Part shown: positions 1 to 5,873 of the stretch, piece by piece
Layout of the letters: the number at the start of each line of letters is the position of its first letter
How positions within the stretch are numbered: position 1 is the stretch's first letter
From: Solirubrobacteraceae bacterium
Lineage (GTDB): Bacteria; Actinomycetota; Thermoleophilia; Solirubrobacterales; Solirubrobacteraceae
DNA length: 8,315 bases
NCBI GenBank assembly: GCA_030043235.1
Contig: JASHYF010000352.1
Location: 1-8,315, forward strand
Reading direction: 5' to 3'
Position numbers and translations under genes: made by a program
Notes under the pieces: model-generated
Database searches by the model: none
Told to the model about the DNA's origin: nothing
What the model saw: the letters and a program-made list of their open reading frames with translations, nothing else

Positions 1-1533
1 GTGCTGCCCGACTTCTCCTACCTGCGCGAACGCGCCCGGGAGATCGAGGCGATCGTCGTCACGCACGGCCACGAGGACCATCTCGGCGCGCTGCCGTGGG
101 TGCTGCGCGAGCTGATCAACGAGAACCCGCCCGTCGCGCCGCCGGTGTACGGCGGGGCGCTCACGGTCGCGATGGCGCGCTCCAAGCTCGAGGAGCACAA
201 GCTCGCCGACGTGCGGCTCGAGTCGCTCGAGGCCGGGGAGACGCTCGAGCTCGGGCCGTTCTCGCTCGAGCTCGTGCACATGACCCACTCGATCCCCGAC
301 TCCAGTGCGGTCGCCCTCGGCACGGAGCTCGGCACGGTGCTGATCACCGGCGACTACAAGTTCGACCAGACGCCCGTCGACGGGCCGCCCGCGGACGTCT
401 CGCGCCTGGCGGAGCTGGGCCGCGAGGGCGTGCTGCTGTTGTGCGGCGACTCCACGAACGTCGATCGCGAGGGCTTCTCGCCGTCGGAGTCCGTCGTCGG
501 CCCGCACCTCGAGGACGTGTTCGCGCGCTGCGAGGGGCGGATCGTGGTCACGAGCTTCGCCTCCAACATCCATCGCGTGCAGCAGGTGATGGACGCGGCC
601 GAGGCGCTCGGGCGCAAGGTCGCGCTGGTGGGGCGCTCGATGCGCAAGAACGTCGGCATCGGGCGCACGCTCGGGCACATCGAGATCCCCGAGGGGATGC
701 TCGTGGGCCCGCGCGAGATCGGCGACTTCCCCGACGAGCGCGTCGTGATCATCTCCACCGGCTCGCAGGGCGAGCCGCTCTCGGCGCTGCGCAGGATGGC
801 CTACCGCGATCATCCGCAGGTCGAGCTCAAGGCCGGCGACAGCGTCGTGTTCTCCGCCACGCCCGTGCCCGGCAACGAGCGCGCGGTCAACGAGACGATC
901 GATCGCCTCTACCACATCGGCTGTGACGTGATCACCCCGCGTGACGCGCCCGTGCACGCCTCCGGGCACGGCTACGCCGAGGAGGTCAAGCTGATGCTCA
1001 ACCTCGTCAAGCCGCGCTACGTGATGCCGTTCCACGGAGACTTCAAGCGGCTGCGCCTGCACGCGCAGCTCGCCGAGGCGGTCGGCCTCGAGCCGCGCGA
1101 GGTCTTCCAGGGCGACAACGGGCTGCCGCTGGACATCGACGAGCGCGGAGCGCGCTTCGGCGCGCGCGAGCAGTCCGGCATGATCTTCGTCGACGGCGTC
1201 GAGATCGGCGAGCTGGCCGACGCCGCCCTGCGCGACCGGCGCATGCTCTCCGCCGACGGCATCTTCATCGTCGTCGTCACCATCGCCGAGCAGGACGGCA
1301 GCTCCGTGGCCGACCCCGAGGTGATCTTCCGTGGCGTTCCCTTCCTCGACCAGGCCGACGAGCTCGTCGACGAGATTCGCCTCACCGTCGAGCACTCGCT
1401 CCAGCGCGCCGCCGGCGAGGAAATCCGCGAGGTGGACCTGCTCCAGCAGGCGCTGCACGACGCCCTGGCCCAGCTCGTCTACGACCGGCTCAAGCGCCGG
1501 CCGATGGTCCTGCCCGTGGTCGTGGAGGTCTAG
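1..1533 (+). CDS. rnj: Ribonuclease J, 5'-truncated by window edge
   Basis: RNase J is a cytoplasmic metallo-beta-lactamase/beta-CASP ribonuclease with endonuclease and 5'-3' exonuclease activity in mRNA decay and rRNA maturation. Of the gene 510 codons are visible; the family is usually about 555 residues, and the GTG at position 1 reads as an internal valine just before LPDFSYL, so about 50 N-terminal residues lie outside the window. Seen (visible-residue numbering): zinc motif HGHEDH at 22-27, THSIPDS at 95-101, ITGDYKFD at 115-122, the CGDSTN segment near 148-153, beta-CASP STGSQGEP at 252-259, SGHG at 321-324 and PFHGDF at 343-348, followed by the C-terminal domain ending VLPVVVEV. All expected metal ligands in the visible part are present, so the enzyme looks active. 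Glutamate codons are almost all GAG, unlike the downstream secreted-protein gene. In other Actinobacteria this gene often follows dapA and lies near ftsK; a probable ftsK starts at 8133. Confidence 0.96.
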   Translation: MLPDFSYLRERAREIEAIVVTHGHEDHLGALPWVLRELINENPPVAPPVYGGALTVAMARSKLEEHKLADVRLESLEAGETLELGPFSLELVHMTHSIPDSSAVALGTELGTVLITGDYKFDQTPVDGPPADVSRLAELGREGVLLLCGDSTNVDREGFSPSESVVGPHLEDVFARCEGRIVVTSFASNIHRVQQVMDAAEALGRKVALVGRSMRKNVGIGRTLGHIEIPEGMLVGPREIGDFPDERVVIISTGSQGEPLSALRRMAYRDHPQVELKAGDSVVFSATPVPGNERAVNETIDRLYHIGCDVITPRDAPVHASGHGYAEEVKLMLNLVKPRYVMPFHGDFKRLRLHAQLAEAVGLEPREVFQGDNGLPLDIDERGARFGAREQSGMIFVDGVEIGELADAALRDRRMLSADGIFIVVVTIAEQDGSSVADPEVIFRGVPFLDQADELVDEIRLTVEHSLQRAAGEEIREVDLLQQALHDALAQLVYDRLKRRPMVLPVVVEV

Positions 1534-1557
1534 CCCGAAGTCGCAACTTCGGTCTAG
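1530..1557 (+). terminator. Hairpin at the rnj stop codon, probable terminator
   Basis: CCGAAGT (1535-1541) pairs perfectly with ACTTCGG (1546-1552) around a 4-base loop, CGCA. After one mismatch the stem continues with CTAG (1530-1533) against CTAG (1554-1557), so the stop codon TAG sits in the base of the stem. There is no T-tract after it; hairpins without a U-tract are often proposed as terminators or 3'-end stabilisers in high-GC Actinobacteria. Pairing is seen directly; the role is inferred. Confidence 0.6.
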
Positions 1558-1608
1558 GCGAAGCATGATCTGCTGAGCGAGCGGGGGAAGCGCGTGTCCG
1601 TCACTCGC

Positions 1609-1620
1609 AGCACCGGTGCT
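1609..1620. repeat. 12-bp perfect palindrome AGCACCGGTGCT
   Basis: AGCACCGGTGCT equals its own reverse complement. Nine of its bases, ACCGGTGCT, recur in the same orientation at 1733-1741, 121 bp downstream. It could be part of an operator for a dimeric regulator, but no protein is known to bind it and chance is possible in DNA this rich in GC. Confidence 0.35.
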
Positions 1621-1788
1621 CGCCGCAAACCAGACACCCCGCCACGACCCTTCGCAGTCCACAGGGGCCAAAGCACGCGAAACCACTTGGTAACAACTGC
1701 CCGCCCATCGCAGAGCTCATCTTCGCGACTGGACCGGTGCTGACAGCGCCTAAAATCCCTGCTCAGGAGCACAAATCTCGACGCCCGG

Positions 1789-1812
1789 CGATGACCGCGG
1801 CCGGCGTCATCG
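1789..1812. promoter_or_regulatory. Dyad upstream of the secreted-protein promoter
   Basis: CGATGAC (1789-1795) and GTCATCG (1806-1812) form a 7-bp inverted repeat around a 10-base centre that itself contains the palindrome CGGCCG. It ends 28 bp before the -35 box of the downstream promoter, a plausible place for an activator or repressor site. The symmetry is seen; the function is inferred. Confidence 0.3.
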
Positions 1813-1840
1813 ACGCGTCGGCGAACGTCGGCGGCAGTGC

Positions 1841-1870
1841 TTGACGATACGGTCCGCGTTCGAGTACGAT
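1841..1870 (+). promoter_or_regulatory. Sigma70-like promoter of the secreted-protein gene
   Basis: TTGACG (1841-1846; 5 of 6 to TTGACA) and TACGAT (1865-1870; matches TAnnAT) are separated by 18 bp. Transcription would start near 1877, giving a leader of about 105 bases before the ATG at 1982. The TTG at 1841 is in frame with the downstream gene, but it is better explained as the -35 box than as a start codon. Confidence 0.6.
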
Positions 1871-1968
1871 TTGTGTCGAAGCACGGATGGAGACAGCGCG
1901 CGCGTTGGCGTGGGCCCGCCGCACCTGGAGGGATCGCGGCCCGCGCGCGGGCCTTCGACAAGCAAACC

Positions 1969-1976
1969 AGGGGGAA
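1969..1976 (+). promoter_or_regulatory. Ribosome binding site fixing the start at 1982
   Basis: AGGGGGAA lies 5 bases before the ATG at 1982. The ATG is followed at once by a typical signal peptide, whereas the 47 in-frame codons upstream encode nothing signal-like. This settles the start at 1982. Confidence 0.75.
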
Positions 1977-1981
1977 CACGG

Positions 1982-2089
1982 ATGCTGGAGGCGGGACGCA
2001 AGCGGGTTCTCAACATCCTCGCCTGTCTCGGTTTGGGGATGCTCATCGCGCTTGCGGGACTGTCTTCGCGGGCCGCCGCCGCCTCCGCC
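1982..2089 (+). other. Sec signal peptide of the mosaic protein
   Basis: Residues 1-36 show a basic n-region (R6, K7, R8), a hydrophobic core from about 9 to 27 and a c-region rich in Ala and Ser, with an A-S-A motif at 34-36 suited to signal peptidase I cleavage before A37. No twin-arginine motif is present. The only cysteine (C15) lies inside the hydrophobic core, so this is not a lipobox. Confidence 0.8.
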
Positions 2090-5000
2090 GCGACCGGTGA
2101 GGTGTACGCGTTCGGCCAGAATCTCTATGGGCAGCTGGGCTACGAAGCCAACAGCGAAAGCGAGAATCCGAATCCCACGCCCGGGCTTGTGACGCTGCCC
2201 GGGGCGAGCGGCCCGGTCGCCGAGATCGCCGCCGGAGAAGGGCACAGCCTCGCGGTGACGTCCACCGGCCAGCTGTACGCATTTGGCGACAACTTCTTCG
2301 GGCAGCTGGGAAGCACGACCAACAGCTCGACCTCCAACGCGAACTCGACGCCTGCGCTCGTGACGCTCCCGGGGGCCACCGGCCCGGTCACCCAGGTCGC
2401 CGCCGGCGCGAACCACAGCCTCGTCGTCACCTCGAGCGGCCAGCTGTACGCGTTCGGCTTGAACCGTTACGGGCAGCTGGGGAGCACGACCCGCAACGGC
2501 ACGGAAAAAGCGAATCCAACGCCGACGCTGGTGAGCCTCTCGGGGGCCACCGGCCCGGTGACCCAGGTCGCCGCCGGCGAATCCTTCAGCCTCGCCGTCA
2601 CCTCCACCGGTCAGCTGTACGCGTTCGGCTTGAACAACTTCGGGCAGCTGGGGATCAAAACGAACAGCGGCACGGAAAAAGCGAATCCAACGCCGACGCT
2701 GGTGAGCCTCTCGGGGGCCACCGGCCCGGTGACCCAGGTCGCCGCCGGCGCAACCTTCAGCCTCGCCGTCACCTCCACCGGTCAGCTGTACGCGTTCGGC
2801 TTGAACCACTTCGGCCAATTGGGCAGCACGACCAACAACGGCACGCAGAAAGCGAATCCAACGCCGACGCTGGTGAGCCTCCCAGGGGCCAGCGGCCCGG
2901 TCACCGAGGTCGCCGCCGGCGCCGCCCACAGCCTCGTGGTCACCTCGACAGGCCAGCTGTACGCGTTCGGCGAGAACCTGCGCGGGCAGCTTGGCAGCGA
3001 AGTCAACAGCGAAACCAGCGCGCCCAATCCGACGCCCACGCTCGTGACGCTGCTGGGGGCGACCGGCCCGGTGACCCAGGTCGCCGCAGGCCACGAGGAC
3101 AGCCTCGCGGTCACCTCGACCGGCGAACTCTACGCATTCGGTGAAAACCTCTACGGGCAGCTGGGCAACGCGACCAACGACGAAACCGAAGAAGCCAACC
3201 CGGCGCCGGCGCTCGTGCTGATCCCGGGGGGCGGGAGCGTCGACACGGTCGCCCGCGGCGCGGCCGCTCTGCACACGCTGGCGCTCGTCACCAGCCCAGC
3301 CGGGTCAGCGCCGACGGTCGAAACGGGCGCCGCCTCGTCCGTCACGCGGACCGCAGCCACGTTGAGCGCGAGCGTCGATCCCGATGGCGCCACCGTGAGC
3401 GCCTGCCGCTTCGAATACGGCCCCACGACGTCATACGGCTCGAGCGTTCCGTGCTCCACACCGCCGGGCGGCGGCGACAGCGCCGTGACGGTGTCCGCGC
3501 AGGTGACCGGCTTGACGCCGAACACCACTTACCACTTCCGCATCCTCGCCACCAACCCGGGCGGCACCAGCGACGGAGTTGACCACAGTTTCACGACGCA
3601 GGTGCTGCCGCCCCCGTCCGTCGCTACGGGCGCTGCATCGTCGATCGCGCAGAGCACGGCAACGCTGAACGCGACCGTGAACCCCAACGGCGGTGAAGTC
3701 AGCGAATGTCGCTTCGAATACGGCACTTCGACCTCATACGGCTCCAGCGTCGCGTGCGCCGCGCTGCCGGGATCGGGTGAAAGCCCGGTAGCCGTGTCGG
3801 CACCGATCACCGGCCTGGTCACCAGCACCACCTACCACTTCAGGGTTGTCGCCACCAGCATCGGCGGCACGAGCCGCGGCAGCGATGGCACGTTCAGCAC
3901 ACTGCCCTCCGCGCCCACGGTCACGACGGGCGCGGCGTCCTCGGTCACGCAGACCGCGGCGACGTTGAACGCGACCGTGAACCCCAACGGCGGTGAAGTC
4001 AGCGAATGCACCTTCGAGTACGGCACTTCGACCTCATACGGCTCCAGCGTGCCGTGCTCGACGCTGCCCGGCGACGGTGACAGCGCGGTGGCGGTGTCCG
4101 CCCCGATCACGGGCCTGAGCCCGAACACGACATATTTCTTCCGGATCGTCGCGACCGGCCCAGGTGGCACCAGCGACGGCGTCGACCAAGCGGTCGCGAC
4201 GCTGCCGAACCCCCCGACGGTCGGGGTGGCGACCGGCGCCGCATCTTCGATCACCGAGACCTCAGCGACGTTGAACGCGATCGTGAACCCCAACGGCGGT
4301 GAAGTCAGCGAATGCACCTTCGAGTATGGCACCTCGACCTCATACGGCTCGAGCGTGCCGTGCGCCGCGCTGCCGGGCGATGGCGAAAGCGCGGTGCCGG
4401 TGTCCGCGCCGGTCACGGGCCTGGCGCCGAACACAACCTACTTCTTCCGGATCGTCGCCACCAACCCCGGCGGCACCAGCTTCGGCGCGGACCAGTCGCT
4501 GACGACACAACCGGTGCCAGCTCTGCCTGCGGTCGCGACGGCCGCGGCGTCCTCGATCACACGGAACGCGGCGAAGTTGAACGCGATTGTGAACCCCGAT
4601 GGCTCGACCGTCAGCGAATGCGAGCTCGAATACGGCACCACGGCGTCCTACGGCTCCAGCGCGCCGTGCAGCCCCTCGCCGGGGTCCGGCGAACACGCCG
4701 TGACGGTGTCCGGGTCGGTCGTGGGCCTGGCTCCGGCGACCACCTACCACTTCCGGATCATGGCGACCAATGCGGTCGGCACCGCCTTCGGCAGCGACCA
4801 GACGTTCACGACGCTGTCCCCGCTCACCATCACCACCGCCAGCCTGGCCGAAGGACAGGTCGGCAGCGGCTACGCGCAGACGCTGACGACGGCCCATGGC
4901 ACGAGCCCCTTCACATGGTCGCTCAGCGCCGGCTCACTGCCCGCCGGGCTGCACCTCAACGCTGAAGAGGGTGTCATCGTGGGCACACCCACTGCGCCGG

Positions 5001-5872
5001 GGACGTCGCTGTTCACGGTCAAGGTGACAGACACCAGCACCCCGACGCCGCAGGTCGCGACGGCGAACCTGTCGATAAACGTGATCCCGGCGGCGGTACA
5101 GGCGGCGGAATATGGTCAATGCGTGCCGCAGAAGAATGGCAACTACAGCGAAGCGATGTGTCAAACAGTCGCTACGAGAAAGGGCAAACCCGATCACAGA
5201 GGTAAATGGGAATTCGTGCCAGGCCCCGCTCCTTCGTGTGTCGCCAAGAAGAAAGGCGAATACACGAACTCGGAATGCACGACGAAATCCGTCAAGGCTA
5301 AAAAGGGTAGGTTCGAAAAGGAGCCAGGGCCCGGATATACATCAACGACCGGGACGGTGACGTTGGCGAGCTCAGCGCTTGGCAGCAGCGTGGTGTGCGC
5401 GGGAGGCACCGGCACAGGCGAGATCACGGGACCGCAGACCGGCGTGGAGACGATCACCTTCACAGGCTGCGAAATGTCTGGCAAACCGTGCATGAGCGAA
5501 GGCCCCGACAGCGCGCCATCGCACGCGGCAGGCGTGATCATCACGAACCTGCTCGACACCAGGCTGGTTGGACCGGTATCCGGCCAGGTATGGACGGAGC
5601 TCGTCAGCTCGGGGCACGAACCCTACCTGGTTGAATTCGGCTGTAAAGGCCCGCTGTTCCGCGCGATAGGTTCACTCAGCGGCGTGCAGGCCGGAGACGT
5701 GAACGCGCCGAGCTTCACGAGTACGACTACGTTTGCGATCGGCGAAGGCGAACAGGCTCTCTACACCGAACTGTCCGACACCGGCGGTACGAGCTGGGTG
5801 GGCCCCGACCCCTCGACCGGCGTCACGGTGGCGATCAACACCGGCGCGTCGAAGACCGAGATCAAGACCTAG
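1982..5872 (+). CDS. Secreted RCC1-propeller / FN3 / putative-Ig mosaic protein
   Basis: The product is 1296 residues. In order: signal peptide (1-36); seven RCC1 repeats of 57 residues (39 to ~438); five FN3-like repeats of about 100 residues (443-947), each with motifs such as FEYG, SYGSS, TTYxFR and GGTS; one He_PIG-like putative Ig domain (948-1036); two Lys/Cys-rich units (1044-1119); and a C-terminal domain with cysteines 1139, 1163, 1170 and 1221 (1120-1296). There is no LPXTG signal, C-terminal membrane segment or catalytic motif, so it is probably released or held non-covalently at the surface. RCC1 propellers and FN3/Ig domains usually bind proteins or glycans; secreted BLIP-II of Streptomyces is a precedent for an extracellular RCC1-type propeller in Actinobacteria. 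The ligand is unknown. The gene appears monocistronic, with its own promoter and a convergent neighbour. GAA is frequent for glutamate, unlike rnj. A binding, adhesion or matrix role is inference only. Confidence 0.9.
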   Translation: MLEAGRKRVLNILACLGLGMLIALAGLSSRAAAASAATGEVYAFGQNLYGQLGYEANSESENPNPTPGLVTLPGASGPVAEIAAGEGHSLAVTSTGQLYAFGDNFFGQLGSTTNSSTSNANSTPALVTLPGATGPVTQVAAGANHSLVVTSSGQLYAFGLNRYGQLGSTTRNGTEKANPTPTLVSLSGATGPVTQVAAGESFSLAVTSTGQLYAFGLNNFGQLGIKTNSGTEKANPTPTLVSLSGATGPVTQVAAGATFSLAVTSTGQLYAFGLNHFGQLGSTTNNGTQKANPTPTLVSLPGASGPVTEVAAGAAHSLVVTSTGQLYAFGENLRGQLGSEVNSETSAPNPTPTLVTLLGATGPVTQVAAGHEDSLAVTSTGELYAFGENLYGQLGNATNDETEEANPAPALVLIPGGGSVDTVARGAAALHTLALVTSPAGSAPTVETGAASSVTRTAATLSASVDPDGATVSACRFEYGPTTSYGSSVPCSTPPGGGDSAVTVSAQVTGLTPNTTYHFRILATNPGGTSDGVDHSFTTQVLPPPSVATGAASSIAQSTATLNATVNPNGGEVSECRFEYGTSTSYGSSVACAALPGSGESPVAVSAPITGLVTSTTYHFRVVATSIGGTSRGSDGTFSTLPSAPTVTTGAASSVTQTAATLNATVNPNGGEVSECTFEYGTSTSYGSSVPCSTLPGDGDSAVAVSAPITGLSPNTTYFFRIVATGPGGTSDGVDQAVATLPNPPTVGVATGAASSITETSATLNAIVNPNGGEVSECTFEYGTSTSYGSSVPCAALPGDGESAVPVSAPVTGLAPNTTYFFRIVATNPGGTSFGADQSLTTQPVPALPAVATAAASSITRNAAKLNAIVNPDGSTVSECELEYGTTASYGSSAPCSPSPGSGEHAVTVSGSVVGLAPATTYHFRIMATNAVGTAFGSDQTFTTLSPLTITTASLAEGQVGSGYAQTLTTAHGTSPFTWSLSAGSLPAGLHLNAEEGVIVGTPTAPGTSLFTVKVTDTSTPTPQVATANLSINVIPAAVQAAEYGQCVPQKNGNYSEAMCQTVATRKGKPDHRGKWEFVPGPAPSCVAKKKGEYTNSECTTKSVKAKKGRFEKEPGPGYTSTTGTVTLASSALGSSVVCAGGTGTGEITGPQTGVETITFTGCEMSGKPCMSEGPDSAPSHAAGVIITNLLDTRLVGPVSGQVWTELVSSGHEPYLVEFGCKGPLFRAIGSLSGVQAGDVNAPSFTSTTTFAIGEGEQALYTELSDTGGTSWVGPDPSTGVTVAINTGASKTEIKT
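2096..3295 (+). repeat. Seven tandem RCC1 repeats, one complete propeller
   Basis: The motif Gx[LV]YAFGxNxxGQLG recurs seven times. The first six units are exactly 57 codons (171 bp) with no insertion or deletion, starting at 2096, 2267, 2438, 2609, 2780, 2951 and 3122. Each ends with a form of the RCC1 signature [IV]AAGxxHSLxV. The histidine of HSL is present in blades 1, 2 and 5 (HTL in 7) but is Phe in blades 3 and 4 and Asp in blade 6. Seven units is the number expected for a closed RCC1 beta-propeller. Blades 3 and 4 share an 83-bp identical tract (2497-2579 and 2668-2750), which points to recent duplication or gene conversion. The last blade is the most divergent and about two residues longer. 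Confidence 0.92.
3308..4822 (+). repeat. Five tandem FN3-like repeats with a conserved cysteine pair
   Basis: The units start near 3308, 3608, 3911, 4211 and 4526, each about 100 codons. They share the core TGAASS, ATLNAxVNPxG, CxFEYG, SYGSSxxC, GLxPxTTYxFRIxAT and GGTSxG. Every unit has two cysteines exactly 16 residues apart, which fits a disulfide within each domain outside the cell. Units 2 and 3 lie in a 300-bp register and are identical over 43 bp (3666-3708 and 3966-4008), so this array too has been expanding. FN3 domains act as spacers or as binding modules in secreted bacterial proteins; here they could hold the propeller away from the C-terminal region. Confidence 0.85.
4823..5089 (+). 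other. Putative Ig (He_PIG-like) domain
   Basis: Residues 948-1036 begin LTITTASLAEGQVGSGYAQT and continue with the typical pattern of this bacterial Ig-like family: a W-S-L segment, LPAGLHLN, then a GTPTAPGT turn and FTVKVTDT, ending with an alternating hydrophobic strand to INVIP. It follows the FN3 array directly and is probably structural. The family match is from pattern recognition. Confidence 0.8.
5111..5338 (+). repeat. Two Lys/Cys-rich units of unknown family
   Basis: Residues 1044-1119 hold two copies of the pattern C-V-x(3)-K-x-G-x-Y-[ST]-x(3)-C, with cysteines at 1047/1060 and 1086/1099. Both pairs are 13 residues apart, and each unit ends in a segment of the form [WF]-E-x-x-P-G-P. 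The first unit carries a few extra residues (around KPDHR). The stretch is basic, and its DNA is richer in A than the flanking repeats. I recall similar units in secreted proteins of Solirubrobacterales but know no name for them; a small disulfide-stabilised binding module is an inference. Confidence 0.6.
5339..5869 (+). other. C-terminal domain of unknown function, four cysteines
   Basis: Residues 1120-1296 form a Gly/Ser/Thr-rich, probably beta-rich domain with cysteines at 1139, 1163, 1170 and 1221. The clearest motif is FTGCEMSGKPCMSEG, then AAGVIITNLLD, WTELV, YLVEFGC and a closing VTVAINT strand. The TGCxxSGKxC pattern recurs, as I recall, in secreted actinobacterial proteins of unknown function. 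No catalytic triad, anchor or sorting signal is visible. Confidence 0.55.
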
Positions 5873-5873
5873 C

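Larger units (their letters stand above)
1534..1981. other. 448-bp intergenic region, no convincing gene
   Basis: This stretch separates rnj from the secreted-protein gene. Visible in it are the rnj hairpin, a 12-bp palindrome at 1609-1620, a dyad at 1789-1812, a promoter at 1841-1870 and a ribosome binding site at 1969-1976. Parts (for example 1640-1790) have a more mixed base composition than the flanking genes. The reverse-strand open frame across it encodes an arginine-rich, motif-free sequence and looks spurious. The last ~105 bases are probably the 5' leader of the secreted-protein mRNA. Confidence 0.7.

Noticed and set aside
1..3. GTG at position 1 as the real start of rnj
   Set aside because: The protein begins in the middle of the metallo-beta-lactamase fold, about 50 residues short of the family's N-terminus, so the GTG is an internal valine codon at the window edge.
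1791..1844. Small leader peptide of 17 codons starting ATG at 1791
   Set aside because: No ribosome binding site at a usable distance, no regulatory codon runs, and it lies before the inferred transcription start.
1554..1979. Reverse-strand gene of 141 codons in the intergenic region
   Set aside because: The sequence is Arg-rich, of low complexity and without motifs; it overlaps the promoter and has no ribosome binding site.
1841..1981. Start of the mosaic gene at the in-frame TTG at 1841
   Set aside because: TTGACG there is a good -35 box, the 47 extra residues are not signal-like, and a ribosome binding site and signal peptide mark the ATG at 1982.
2018..2029. Lipobox (ILAC) making the mosaic protein a lipoprotein
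   Set aside because: C15 is in the middle of the hydrophobic core with almost no hydrophobic stretch before it, and an A-S-A signal peptidase I site follows at 34-36.
1763..3274. Reverse-strand gene of 503 codons opposite the RCC1 repeats
   Set aside because: Its apparent repeats are the mirror of the 171-bp RCC1 array, the composition is of the kind expected from an antisense frame in GC-rich DNA, and the forward frame has clear domains.
2096..3295. CRISPR array
   Set aside because: The 171-bp periodic units are translated without interruption, vary like protein repeats and have no short palindromic repeat with unrelated spacers.
4312..4965. Forward gene of 217 codons inside the FN3/Ig region
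   Set aside because: It is a shifted frame within a well-supported gene, and the product is Arg/His-rich with no recognisable motif.
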